Shown: one piece after another, positions 49,901 through 57,952 of the stretch
Layout of the letters: each line of letters starts with the position of its first letter
How positions within the stretch are numbered: the first letter of the stretch is position 1
Source: Deltaproteobacteria bacterium
GTDB taxonomy: Bacteria; Myxococcota_A; UBA9160; SMWR01
Assembly (NCBI GenBank): GCA_019310965.1
Contig: JAFDDG010000003.1
Location: 23,226 to 87,225 of the forward strand
Direction of reading: 5' to 3'
DNA: 64,000 bases
Notes under the pieces: model-generated
Told to the model about the DNA's origin: nothing
What the model saw: only the letters and a program-made list of their open reading frames with translations
The model's database searches: none
Position numbers and translations under genes: made by a program

Positions 49901-50048
49901 TGCGGCGGGCATGTTCTCGTCGATGCTTCTGACGCTGCTGGTCGTTCCGGTCTTCTACCTGACGCTCGAAACGACGCGGGAGTTCCTTCGCAGTCCGCGG
50001 GAGAACTGGTCGCGCTGGCGGCTGGCGAGAAGCGGCGCGACCTCCTGA
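46950..50048 (+). CDS. RND-family efflux permease
   Basis: A 1032-residue inner-membrane pump starting at a GTG overlapping the adaptor stop. The layout is TM1, a large periplasmic loop, TM2-6, a second loop, TM7-12. The TM4 proton-relay acidic pair is in GVVIDDAIIVLENIERHREAG, and FVMRRTRPTFIVALSIPLSL and LIGLVTKNSILLVDYANQLREQG are the usual RND blocks. It resembles the HAE-1/MdtB-like or CusA-independent multidrug branch. Substrates unknown; possibly the hydrophobic compound processed by the upstream DUF1329 and reductase genes. Confidence 0.95.
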   Translation: MKLSDISIERPVLTWMMTAALATFGVLGFLRLGIDRFPDMEFPFVGAVVTLNGASPSTMEDEVADVLEEAFATIEGVRHIYSQSTHGAATVMVEFDLGHDVDVAAQDIRDKLNGAMNELPDEIDPPGIGKWDVSSHPIIFAPIGSELSETETTEYVKEHIKPFIDSIPGAAGVTLYGAVERNIRIWIDPAALRARNLAITDVLDALRREHVDRPGGFVEGRSIEWVLKTDAEFRSVDELGSMIISWDGDAPIRLRDVARLEDGAEDVRGAAHMNGEPGIAIGVSKQSDGNTVAIVDEFRRRMEELRERTPPTIHITEAEGYIDNSESIREAFQETMFALVFGGFLAVLVVFVFMRRTRPTFIVALSIPLSLITTFGMIWIFDFTLNTMTLLGLTLAIGVVIDDAIIVLENIERHREAGRSAKEAAREGTREITFAAAAATFSVAAVFIPVAFAEGQMGSFLKEFGVTVAVAVIVSLFVALTLTPMLAARMPAPKERGPDSIHQRLERWFDALEEGYRKVLTWSLGNRLKTFGIALAAIVLAYVAGKQLPGEFMPAGDTSFAVFEFRTPPGTSLEATVEMLERNEAWLLAQPEVISSFAKIGGTSISISGPNVGMINARLVPIDQRERSTKEFTRDAREALSAIPGQEFVVLGSFGFAERDLEFEIRGHASLEELDHYSDIMLGRMREQGGVVDLEKEIKLGLPEARIVPDREKAAALGIDADTIARIVLAMIGGLDVGTFRDGEERHDIRLRMERDERDTLDSVGDLWVRTRSGDLVDLRNVVRIEKGATASTISHTDRLRSAEIMMNLEGIDLDEAVKRGIAIADEVLPPHLELHLRGDAEDSAEAGRQFGLMLVLAVLVIYMVLAAQFESFTQPLIVMLALPFSMTGALGGLLVMGMSLNLFSMIGIVLLIGLVTKNSILLVDYANQLREQGATAEEAIRRAAPVRMRPVLMTALSMIFGVLPAAFGIGPGAESRAPMAVATAAGMFSSMLLTLLVVPVFYLTLETTREFLRSPRENWSRWRLARSGATS

Positions 50049-50080
50049 CAGCGTCTGCTTGCAGCGCGTGCGGGCCGGCG

Positions 50081-51475
50081 TCAGACGCCGTCGCCGCGGA
50101 TGGCACTGCCGAAGGCGTCGAGTAGCGCCTTGCGAATCGTGTCGCGGGTGGCGTTGCCGTAGACCTTCCTGAAGGCCGCGAGTGGGATGATGCCCTTTGC
50201 CATCGAGCGGTGGCCGCCGCCGACGCCCAGGCCCTCGACGACGCCACGCACCACGTCGCCCGCCGCGCGCACATAGCCCACGTTGCGCACCGAGAAGGTC
50301 AGGTCGGAGCCGACGATGCCGGCTGCGACGGACCACTCGGCGCCCTCGGCTTGAAGGCCGAGGTCGGCCACCTGAGGGATTACGTCTTCCCGCACCCGGC
50401 CGAGGACCAGCAGATGGATGCCGTCTTCGACGCGGGTGCTGGCCAGTGCGCGACCCATGGCACGCAGCCCTTCGGCGGGAAGCGCCGGGCGCTCGATGCG
50501 GCGCAGCAGCGCCGGGCTGTGGTGTGCGTGCAGGTACGCGAAAGCCGACATGTCGAGCTTGCTGGTTTCACGACCGAGCAGCTGCGTGTCGGTCTTGATG
50601 CCGTAGGCGAGCGCCGTGGCCAGATTCGGGCGCAGGTCGAGTTCCGACGCGCGGATGTACTCGCACAGGATGGTCGATGTTGCACCGTAGCTCGGACGAA
50701 TGTCCTTGATGACGGCATCGTAGCCGCTGCGTTCCGGGTGATGGTCGATCACGACGTCGACGGAGCGCACCCGCGCCGGCGGTCGCTCCCCGAACACGGA
50801 CGGCTGCACGTCGAGCAGCGCGAGTCCGTCGAATTCGTCGAGCTCGTCCGGAGTGACGGTACGCACCTCGAGCCCAAGGGCTTCGAGCATGGCGCGGTTC
50901 TCCGGTCGCTTGACCTCGCCGAAGGAGATGAGCGGTGCCGTGGGGCTCTTGCGGCCAAGGATCGCGCGCAACGCGTAGCCGCAGGCGATGCCGTCCGGAT
51001 CGGGATCGGGCTGGAGCAGGATGCCGAGCTTCTCGCGCGGCGCGATCAGTTCGCGAATGTCGACCACCCGTTTCAGATTGACGAGGTGCTCGAACTCTTC
51101 GTCGATATCGTCCCGCATCAGCGAGCGCATGCCGGCGTGCAGCAGGCAGGGATGATCCGGCAGGTCCTCGGCGCCGAGCTTGTCCGACAGCACCAGCACC
51201 GGGGCCTCGGGGGTCGCCTCGCGGATGGCCGCCACCGCGGCGCGGGCGAACGGCGCCTCTTCGCTCACCACCGCGAAGCCGTTCTCCGGCCGCGCTTCGA
51301 GTCGGGCGATCGACCCTGTCGAGAGCCCCCCGGGCAGTGCGCGAAAGCCGGGCGGCCGGGCGCGCGTCTCGTCTTCGCGGGGCACCCAGAGCAGGTCCTC
51401 GTCCTCGTCTGCGCCGATGCGCGCCCAGAGCCGAGCCAACTCGGCGCCGTCGCAGAGGATGATGCGTCGTGCCAC
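50081..51475 (-). CDS. DHH/DHHA1 phosphoesterase with N-terminal Rossmann-like domain
   Basis: A 464-residue protein. Residues about 55-145 look like a degenerate TrkA-N/Rossmann domain. The DHH domain follows with LQPDPDPDGIACGYAL (156-170) and D244-H245-H246 (VVIDHHPERSG), and the DHHA1 domain ends with GVGGGHRSMAKG. This matches NrnA-type oligoribonuclease/pAp phosphatases and related cyclic-dinucleotide phosphodiesterases. It should cleave a short RNA or nucleotide phosphodiester with Mn2+ in the cytoplasm. Substrate not resolved. It converges with the RND operon. Confidence 0.88.
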   Translation of the reverse strand: MARRIILCDGAELARLWARIGADEDEDLLWVPREDETRARPPGFRALPGGLSTGSIARLEARPENGFAVVSEEAPFARAAVAAIREATPEAPVLVLSDKLGAEDLPDHPCLLHAGMRSLMRDDIDEEFEHLVNLKRVVDIRELIAPREKLGILLQPDPDPDGIACGYALRAILGRKSPTAPLISFGEVKRPENRAMLEALGLEVRTVTPDELDEFDGLALLDVQPSVFGERPPARVRSVDVVIDHHPERSGYDAVIKDIRPSYGATSTILCEYIRASELDLRPNLATALAYGIKTDTQLLGRETSKLDMSAFAYLHAHHSPALLRRIERPALPAEGLRAMGRALASTRVEDGIHLLVLGRVREDVIPQVADLGLQAEGAEWSVAAGIVGSDLTFSVRNVGYVRAAGDVVRGVVEGLGVGGGHRSMAKGIIPLAAFRKVYGNATRDTIRKALLDAFGSAIRGDGV

Positions 51476-51590
51476 GCGCCCCTCGAGTAAAGGGGCCCGT
51501 CCGGTGAGAGGGGCCCGCTCCAGGTCGGCGGGCAGTTTAGCCGGCCAGGCGCTTCCTCCCAGCCGACCTCACCCCGCGGGGGGTCCAGTG

Positions 51591-51660
51591 GGGGACGGTG
51601 TTGCTTTCTTGCCTTTTCGCGGCTGCAGCCGCGAAAAGGCAAGAAAGCAACACCGTCCCC
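51591..51660. repeat. Perfect 70-bp palindrome (REP-like, no spacer)
   Basis: Bases 51591-51625 and 51626-51660 are exact reverse complements with no loop, starting GGGGACGGTG and centred on CTG|CAG. It shares GGGGACG and TTGCCTTTT with the inverted repeat at 15391-15450. It lies between two divergent genes. Such paired palindromes are typical of REP elements moved by REP-associated (RAYT) transposases; none is in the window. Confidence 0.95.
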
Positions 51661-51708
51661 GCGTGCCCAGGGGCGTCTGCCTCCGCGTTCGCTACCCACC
51701 CTGCTGTG

Positions 51709-52605
51709 GTGAAGCGCCCGATTTTTGTCGGAGATGTGCAGGGCTGCGCGGACGAGCTCGCGGAACTGTTGGCGCGGGCGACCGACGTCTTCGGCGAGGG
51801 CTTCGAGCTCTGGAGTGTCGGTGACCTGGTGAATCGCGGCCCCGACAACCTCGGCGTGCTGCGTCAGATGCGCGAGCTCGTGGACGCCGGGCGCGGGCAG
51901 CTGGTGCTCGGCAACCATGAGATCAACCTGCTGCGGGTGGCGGCCGGTCAGCGCCCCCTCGGGCCGTACGACAGCATTGCCGACGTGCTCGAGGCGTCGG
52001 ATGCGGACGACTGGATCGACTGGCTGCGCCGCCGGCCGCTGGTGCTGAGTGGGGAGCTGGGGCGGGGGCGCTTCGCGATGGTGCATGCCGCGGTGCATCC
52101 CGGCTGGCGGCTGCCGGAGCTCGAGCGCCGCGCGCAGGCCGCAGCCGCACGACTGGCAGCCTCCCGCCGCCGCGACGCGGAGAGATTTCTCGCGGGGGAT
52201 CGTGCCGGCGATCCGGACCTCGACGTGCTGCATCGCCTCACCGCGTGTCGCAGCGTGACGCGGGGCGGCTCCTGGTCGTCACAGCTGCCAGAACTCGCGG
52301 GAGGGGCGAAGTACCAGCCGTGGCACGTCGCGTGGAGTGCGCAGCGTCACGACTACGGCGTCGTCTACGGGCACTGGGCGCTGCAGGGGCTGCACGTCGG
52401 ACCCGGCGTTCGAGGGCTCGACACCGGTTGCGTGCACCACGGGCGCGGACACGATGGATTCTTGACCGCGTGGCTGCCGCAACTCGGTGCCAGCGATGCG
52501 TTCGCGGTGCCCGATGCTGCGTTCTGGCAGGTGCCTGCGCGTCGCGCGTACTACGCGCAAAAAGACGAGCCCAAAAAGCGCGCGGTCGGTGACGTTTCTG
52601 ATTGA
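51709..52605 (+). CDS. apaH: Symmetrical diadenosine-tetraphosphatase-like phosphatase
   Basis: A 298-residue calcineurin-fold phosphoesterase. Metal motifs are FVGDVQGCADEL (GD-x-H position, with Gln for His), WSVGDLVNRGPDN, LGNHEINLLR, MVHAAVHPGW and VVYGHWALQGL. The GDVQGC start, rather than GDIHG, is the ApaH signature. It should hydrolyse Ap4A to two ADP. Start GTG 51709 (a second GTG at 51706). The gene begins 48 bases after the palindrome. It ends with a Lys-rich tail (AQKDEPKKRAV). Confidence 0.9.
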   Translation: MKRPIFVGDVQGCADELAELLARATDVFGEGFELWSVGDLVNRGPDNLGVLRQMRELVDAGRGQLVLGNHEINLLRVAAGQRPLGPYDSIADVLEASDADDWIDWLRRRPLVLSGELGRGRFAMVHAAVHPGWRLPELERRAQAAAARLAASRRRDAERFLAGDRAGDPDLDVLHRLTACRSVTRGGSWSSQLPELAGGAKYQPWHVAWSAQRHDYGVVYGHWALQGLHVGPGVRGLDTGCVHHGRGHDGFLTAWLPQLGASDAFAVPDAAFWQVPARRAYYAQKDEPKKRAVGDVSD

Positions 52606-53021
52606 TCTCGTGTTGGAACGGGCGTACGCTTTTCGAGTACGGAGTTCGCGGCGTAGGAGACCGAGGTCTCGCTCCCGTCGGCCGAACGATTCGTCGATCG
52701 AACTTCGCACGTGATTTGGCGTCGAAGGGGGCGAGCGTAATTGATTCGTCGGAACGCCGATGAAATCGTTCCGCGAGTCGCGGCGCGGGAAGCCTTCCCG
52801 GACCCGGGAGCTTTCCACTAAAGAGAAGCCGGAGTTCGAGGCGGGGGATCCCGAGCGCGTTCCGGCGCTACCGGATTGCCGGCGCGCGGTCGCCCTCTGC
52901 CAAAGGCGTGTAAGAAGTTCGCTCGCTCATGGCGAGTGCATCGCGTCGCTCCGAACATCTCGTACGGGCCCGTCGGAGGCCCGGGAAGGGCCCGCCGCCT
53001 CGGCTACTCTCCCGCCACAAT
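52606..53021. other. 416-bp gap with no convincing gene
   Basis: Between apaH and the M48 protease. It holds a GAGACC-GA-GGTCTC hairpin (52657-52670) and several GC-rich short repeats. In-frame readings here overlap the protease in another frame or are too short. Probably 3' and 5' untranslated sequence with the protease promoter; no clear -35/-10 pair was found. Confidence 0.5.
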
Positions 53022-54512
53022 ATGTGGCGACACCTCGTTTCCATCACCCAGTTCGGCCTGGTGCTGTTGCTGGCCCAGGCGATCGGCGCTTGCATCGTCA
53101 ACCCGATCACGCAGCGGCGCGATGTCGTCTTCGTCAGTACCGAGGACGAGGTGCGAGTCGGGGGCGAGGCAGCGGAGCAGGTTGCCGAGGCGATGGGCCT
53201 CGTCGATGACCCGCGCCTGACGGCGCTGGTGAGTGGCGTCGGCCAGCGCGTGGCCGCGGCCGCGCCAGACCCGGGCTACGCCTACCGCTTCCAGATCGTG
53301 GATCGGGTAGAGCCGAACGCGTTCGCCCTTCCGGGGGGACACGTTTTCGTGTCGCGCGGCCTGCTGTCCCTGACGAACGACGAGGACGAGCTCGCCAACG
53401 TGCTGGCCCACGAGATCGTTCATATTGCCGCCCGTCACCACGCCCAGCGCCAGGCGCGGGCCGTCGGTGTGGGGTTGCTGGCGTTGCCCGGGCTCGTGGT
53501 TGGCGGTCTGGTGGGCGGACCGTTGGGTGACATCGTGAGCGCACCCTTCGCGCTGGCGGGGGGCGGGGCCATCGCCAGCTACAGCCGCGGTCAGGAACTC
53601 GAGGCCGACGAGTACGGTCAGCGTCTCGCGGGGCAGGTGGGGTACAATCCTGCCGCGCTCCCCGCTTTCCTGAGGTCGCTCGAGCGCGACGAACACTTGC
53701 GCGAGGAGTCGTCGCGCCAGCCGAGCTGGTTCGATTCGCATCCAGCGACGCCACGCCGGATCGACGATGCGTTGGCGCGAGTTGCAGCCCTGGCGCCGGC
53801 GCAACCGCGGACGGGCTCGCGTCGAGACTACCTCGAACGCCTCGAAGGCCTGCTGGTCGGCGACAATCCGGCCGAGGGCGTCTTCGACGGCCAGCGCTTC
53901 CTGCATCCCGATCTGGATTTCACGATCGTGTTTCCGGACGGTTGGACGACAGCGAACACGCGGCAGTTGGTCGGGGCCTTCCCCGAGGATGGCCGCGCGC
54001 ACGTCGCCCTCCAGCCACAGGGCCAGAGTGGTGATCCACGCGAGGCCGCGAACGCCTTTCTCGCGGACTTGAGCGAGGAGACTCGCGTCGACGTGGCGCG
54101 CTTGGATGTGGTCGAGATCGCCGGCCGCGACGCCGTGCGCGGGCAGCTGCTGGTGGGGACCCGGCGCGGCTCGGTTGCCGTCGACGCCACTTGGATTGCG
54201 CACGGCGGCTCGATCTACCGGCTGATGGGTGTGGTGCCAGAGGACTATGGTGCCGAGGACCGCCGCATCTTCGGTGCGGTGGGGCAGAGCTTCGCCGCAC
54301 TCGGTGCCGGGCAGCGGGCGAGCATCCGCGAGCGGCGTTTGCGCCTGTACCAGGCTCGCGCCGGCGAGAGCCTCGAAGCCCTGTCGCGGCGCAGCGGCAA
54401 CCGCTGGAGCCCCGCGGAGACCGCGGTTGCGAACGGCGTGCCCGCGGACGCGCCACTCTCCGCAGGGCAGTGGGTCAAGCTGGCCATCGAGCAGCCCTAC
54501 CGCTCTCGCTGA
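53022..54512 (+). CDS. M48-family metalloprotease lipoprotein with LysM-like C-terminus
   Basis: A 496-residue protein. ATG 53022 gives a signal sequence with lipobox IGAC (Cys18). HEIVHIAARHHAQ holds the zinc HExxH, and the third ligand is in SRGQELEADEYG. The region about 165-190 is hydrophobic Gly-rich. This N-terminal half resembles BepA and LoiP, which act on misfolded outer-membrane proteins. Residues about 285-430 are an added domain (DFTIVFPDGWTTANTR), and about 440-490 is LysM-like (ARAGESLEALSRRSGNRW), suggesting cell-wall attachment. Probably periplasmic quality control. Confidence 0.9.
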   Translation: MWRHLVSITQFGLVLLLAQAIGACIVNPITQRRDVVFVSTEDEVRVGGEAAEQVAEAMGLVDDPRLTALVSGVGQRVAAAAPDPGYAYRFQIVDRVEPNAFALPGGHVFVSRGLLSLTNDEDELANVLAHEIVHIAARHHAQRQARAVGVGLLALPGLVVGGLVGGPLGDIVSAPFALAGGGAIASYSRGQELEADEYGQRLAGQVGYNPAALPAFLRSLERDEHLREESSRQPSWFDSHPATPRRIDDALARVAALAPAQPRTGSRRDYLERLEGLLVGDNPAEGVFDGQRFLHPDLDFTIVFPDGWTTANTRQLVGAFPEDGRAHVALQPQGQSGDPREAANAFLADLSEETRVDVARLDVVEIAGRDAVRGQLLVGTRRGSVAVDATWIAHGGSIYRLMGVVPEDYGAEDRRIFGAVGQSFAALGAGQRASIRERRLRLYQARAGESLEALSRRSGNRWSPAETAVANGVPADAPLSAGQWVKLAIEQPYRSR

Positions 54513-54557
54513 GCGGGAAGCGCCGCTACACTTTCGTCCCCGCAGAGGAGAGGAGCG

Positions 54558-54827
54558 ATGCCGCAGATCAACGTTCCGACAGCCTATCGCGGCCCCACCC
54601 AGGGCCAGCCGGAAATCACAGCCCGCGGCGCCACCGTCCGGGAGTGTCTCGACGACGCGGGGCGCCAGTTCCCGGGCTTTGCCGAGCAGATCTTCGATTC
54701 GGGCGGGAAGGTGCAACGCTTCGTGACCCTCTTCTTGAACGGCGAGGAGATCGATCGCGGCGACGTCGACGTTGCCATCGCGGAGACCGACAGCATCGAG
54801 ATTCTGGTGGCCGTCGCCGGTGGCTGA
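54558..54827 (+). CDS. MoaD/ThiS-family sulfur carrier
   Basis: An 89-residue beta-grasp protein ending in Gly-Gly (VAVAGG), the tail that is adenylated and thiocarboxylated. VRECLDDAGRQFPGF and FLNGEEIDRGDV fit the MoaD/ThiS domain. GAGGAGAGGAG gives a good ribosome binding site. It is directly followed by the tungsten-type aldehyde oxidoreductase gene and two moeA genes, so it most likely supplies sulfur for the pterin cofactor of that enzyme. A matching MoaE and MoeB are not in the window. Confidence 0.88.
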   Translation: MPQINVPTAYRGPTQGQPEITARGATVRECLDDAGRQFPGFAEQIFDSGGKVQRFVTLFLNGEEIDRGDVDVAIAETDSIEILVAVAGG

Positions 54828-54885
54828 GCCGCCCGGCGCGGCCCCGTCTGATACTCTGAAGCGCCCGACGCAGGAGGAATTTTCG

Positions 54886-56616
54886 ATGGGTGGACCGACC
54901 GGCGACCGGATGCTGCGCGTCGACATGACGCAGCAGACCGTGGAGATCGAACCTTTCCCCGACGCTTGGAAGCTTCTCGGCGGGCGTGCGCTCTCGGCGA
55001 AGATCCTGCTCGCGGAGTGCGACGCCGGCTGCGACCCGCTCGGCCCGGACAATGTGCTGGTGATGGCGCCGGGCGTCGTCTCGGGCACCGCGGCACCCAC
55101 CTCCGGCCGCATCTCGATCGGCGGCAAGAGCCCGCTGACGGGCGGTATCAAGGAAGCCAACGCCGGCGGCAATCCGAGTCAGGATCTGATGAAGCTCGGC
55201 TTTCGCTGCATCGTCGTGAAGGGAGCGCCGGCCGATCCGGAGAAGCGCTACGCGGTGAATATCAGCCAGGAGGGGGCGGAAGTCGTCGAAGCCGACGCCT
55301 ACAAGGGCATGTGGAATTATGCGCTGATCGAGGAGCTCGCCAAGAGCTACAGCGACACCGCGTCGTTCATCTCGATCGGGCCCGCGGGTGAGATGAAGCT
55401 CCGCGGTGCTTCGGTCGCCTGCACCGACCAGGACCAGGAGCGTCGCCCGGCCCGGCACGCGGCGCGCGGGGGCCTCGGCGCAGTGATGGGCAGCAAGGGC
55501 CTCAAGTACGTGGCTGTCGATGCCGGCAAGCTTTCCACACGTCAGCCCGCCCGGCGCAAGGAGTTCACGGCGGCGTGCAAACGCTGGACGAAGGAGTACC
55601 GCGCAGGGCCTCAGATGTTCAAGACGGGCACCAGCTCGGTGGTTCCCGTGGCGAACATGCTGAACACCTTCCCGTACAAGAACCGCACCGAGGGCTCATC
55701 GCCCGACGCCGCGACCCTCGACGGCGCGCGCATTGTCGAGAGCTTCGAGGAGCGCGGTGGCGGCATGCACAATTGCATGACCGGCTGCATCGTGCAGTGC
55801 AGCAACATCGTCCACGACAAAGATGGCAACTACAAGACGAGCGCGCTCGAGTTCGAGACACTCACACTGCTCGGTGCCAACTGCGCGATTGCGAGCTGGG
55901 AGGACGTGGCGGATCTCGACCGGCTTTGCGACGAGCTCGGCCTCGATACCATCGAGACCGGAGCGGCGATCGCGGTCTACATGGATTCCGGCGGACTGGA
56001 GTGGGGCGACGCCGAGGGAGCGAAGCGCATCCTGAAGGAGGTCGCAGAGGGCACCGAGCTTGGCCGGGCCATCGGCGACGGTGCGGTGGCAACCGGCAAG
56101 CGTCAGAAGCACCACCGCGTTCCGACGGTGAAGGGTCAGGCCATTCCCGCGTGGGATCCGCGGCCGCTCAAGGCGACGGGGGTCACCTACCTGACCAGCG
56201 CCATGGGGGCCGACCACACGGCGGGCCTGATCGTGAACCCGGGCTTGCCCGAGGAAGAATGGGCGCAGGCCTCCCAGGAGGTGCAGCTCGTCAACGCCGT
56301 CGCGGATTCTTCGGGGTTCTGCCAGTTCCTGGGGCCGACCCTCGACGACATCCGAGAATTCTACGGTCTGCTCTACGGAGAAGAAGTGACCCGCGAAGAG
56401 ATTGCGGACCAGGGCTGGCAGTGCATGGAAGATGAGTGGGAGTTCAATCGTCGCGCCGGTTGGAAGCACGACGCGGACGTGATGCCAGACTGCATGAAGC
56501 AGGATGCCATCGGGCCCGCAGGCGTCGTATGGGACGTGAAGGAAGCCGTGGTCCAGTCCGCGTATCGGCGCTTCGCCCCGCGCGAGGAGCTCTTCGTCAC
56601 CAAGTCTGCAGGCTGA
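54886..56616 (+). CDS. Aldehyde:ferredoxin oxidoreductase family protein (YdhV-like)
   Basis: A 576-residue tungsto/molybdo-bispterin enzyme of the AOR family. ATG 54886 follows AGGAGGAAT. N-terminal GGRALSAKILL and GGNPSQDLMKLGF are AOR pterin-binding blocks. The [4Fe-4S] ligands are C297-x3-C301-x3-C305 (NCMTGCIVQCSN) and a Cys near 479 (DSSGFCQF). The x3 spacing and the CSN ending resemble the YdhV-like branch rather than the Pyrococcus enzymes. It should oxidise an aldehyde to the acid, or the reverse, with ferredoxin. No ferredoxin gene is adjacent. Cytoplasmic. Confidence 0.9.
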   Translation: MGGPTGDRMLRVDMTQQTVEIEPFPDAWKLLGGRALSAKILLAECDAGCDPLGPDNVLVMAPGVVSGTAAPTSGRISIGGKSPLTGGIKEANAGGNPSQDLMKLGFRCIVVKGAPADPEKRYAVNISQEGAEVVEADAYKGMWNYALIEELAKSYSDTASFISIGPAGEMKLRGASVACTDQDQERRPARHAARGGLGAVMGSKGLKYVAVDAGKLSTRQPARRKEFTAACKRWTKEYRAGPQMFKTGTSSVVPVANMLNTFPYKNRTEGSSPDAATLDGARIVESFEERGGGMHNCMTGCIVQCSNIVHDKDGNYKTSALEFETLTLLGANCAIASWEDVADLDRLCDELGLDTIETGAAIAVYMDSGGLEWGDAEGAKRILKEVAEGTELGRAIGDGAVATGKRQKHHRVPTVKGQAIPAWDPRPLKATGVTYLTSAMGADHTAGLIVNPGLPEEEWAQASQEVQLVNAVADSSGFCQFLGPTLDDIREFYGLLYGEEVTREEIADQGWQCMEDEWEFNRRAGWKHDADVMPDCMKQDAIGPAGVVWDVKEAVVQSAYRRFAPREELFVTKSAG

Positions 56617-56713
56617 TCTCACGCCGGCCGGCGGGTGACGGCGCGGCAGGGCCGGTCGGGCCGGGCAGAGGGGCGGCGTGCCTTTCTGTTCTTGTCTCTT
56701 TGAGGGAGCAATC

Positions 56714-57952
56714 GTGCGCGACGTTCGCATGCGCGGGTTTGCGGAGCGAGCCGATGTGGAGGAGGTCGAAGACTTCCTGGTCGAACACACGCGCGTGCTG
56801 CCCGCGGAGCCGGTCGCACTGCTCGAGTGTGGCGGCCGCGTGTTGGCCGAAGATGTGAAGTCCGCCGTCGCGGTGCCCGGTTTCCCGCGGGTCGCGATGG
56901 ATGGCTACGCGGTGCGCGGGGAGGCGACCTTCGGGGCATCCCCGTACGAGCCGATCTCGTTGACGGTGCGCGGGGAGGTGCTGCCCGGGAGTCGGTACGT
57001 CGGGAGTGTTGCGGCCGCCGATGCGGTGCGCGTGATGACCGGTGCGCCGCTGCCGCAAGGCGCCAACGCGGTGGTGAAGGCGGAGGTGTGCAGCGAAGTC
57101 GGCGGTCGGGTGGAGGTGAGCGAAGCCGTGGCGCCCGGCAAGCACGTCGGCGCCATCGGTGAGGACATCCGCGAGGGTGATGTGGTGTTGCGCGCGGGCC
57201 GGCGGCTGCGGCCCCAGGACACGGGGTTGCTGGCATCGATCGGTGTGGCGGAGCCGCGCTGTGTGCGCCGACCGCGGGTGCGACTCGTGGTGACTGGAGA
57301 CGAGCTGTTGCCGCCGGGCAGTCGGCCGAGCGGAGTTCGGATCGTCGACAGCAATTCTGTCGTGCTCCGCGGCCTGCTCGCGCGCGACGGCGCCGAGTGC
57401 CTGCCGTTCGAGATTCTGCCGGATGATCCCGAGGTAATTCGCACCGCGCTCGCCAGTGGCGACGCGGACGTGGTGCTGGTTTCCGGCGGCAGCTCGGTCG
57501 GCACCGAAGATCACGCGCCGCGGCTCGTCTCCGAGCTCGGCTCCCTCGATTTTCACGGCGTGTCGATGCGTCCATCCAGTCCCGCGGGCGTCGGACGCAT
57601 CGACGCTGCTTTCGTGTTCCTGCTGCCGGGCAATCCAGTGAGTTGTCTGTGTGCCTACGAGTTCTTCGCGGGCCCCACGTTGCGGGCACTCGGCGGACGC
57701 ACGCGCGAGTGGCCTCACCGCCGAGTGCACCTGCCGCTGCGGCGCAAGATCACCTCAGAGGTCGGTCGCACCGACTACGTGCGAGTTGCCGTCGAAGACG
57801 GGCAGGTGTTGCCGATCTCCACCGCGGGTGCCTCGATTCTCTCCTCGACGGTGCGGGCCGCCGGCTGCGTCGTGGTGCCTCGGGCGTTGGAGGGCATGCC
57901 AGAAGGAGCCGAGGTCGAGGTGCTGCTCTACGACGCGGAGGAGCCAGCGTGA
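56714..57952 (+). CDS. moeA: Molybdopterin molybdotransferase (MoeA), first copy
   Basis: A 412-residue MoeA that inserts molybdate or tungstate into adenylylated pterin. GTG 56714 has GAGGGAG 7 bases upstream. Family blocks are VPGFPRVAMDGYAVRG, VMTGAPLPQGANAVVK, VVTGDELLPPG, SGGSSVGTEDH and LPGNPVSCLCAYEFF. The stop overlaps the next gene by 4 bases. Two adjacent moeA copies next to AOR recall the MoeA pairs of organisms handling tungsten as well as molybdenum. Confidence 0.92.
   Translation: MRDVRMRGFAERADVEEVEDFLVEHTRVLPAEPVALLECGGRVLAEDVKSAVAVPGFPRVAMDGYAVRGEATFGASPYEPISLTVRGEVLPGSRYVGSVAAADAVRVMTGAPLPQGANAVVKAEVCSEVGGRVEVSEAVAPGKHVGAIGEDIREGDVVLRAGRRLRPQDTGLLASIGVAEPRCVRRPRVRLVVTGDELLPPGSRPSGVRIVDSNSVVLRGLLARDGAECLPFEILPDDPEVIRTALASGDADVVLVSGGSSVGTEDHAPRLVSELGSLDFHGVSMRPSSPAGVGRIDAAFVFLLPGNPVSCLCAYEFFAGPTLRALGGRTREWPHRRVHLPLRRKITSEVGRTDYVRVAVEDGQVLPISTAGASILSSTVRAAGCVVVPRALEGMPEGAEVEVLLYDAEEPA

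Noticed and set aside
46212..50336. A 1374-codon open frame on the minus strand across the RND pump and adaptor
   Set aside because: It is antisense to an excellent RND operon, is very rich in Arg, His, Gln and Asp with no domain motif, and comes from the GC-rich third positions of the real genes.
52760..53209. A 149-codon frame upstream of the M48 protease
   Set aside because: Overlaps the protease signal peptide in another frame and is Arg-rich without a family.
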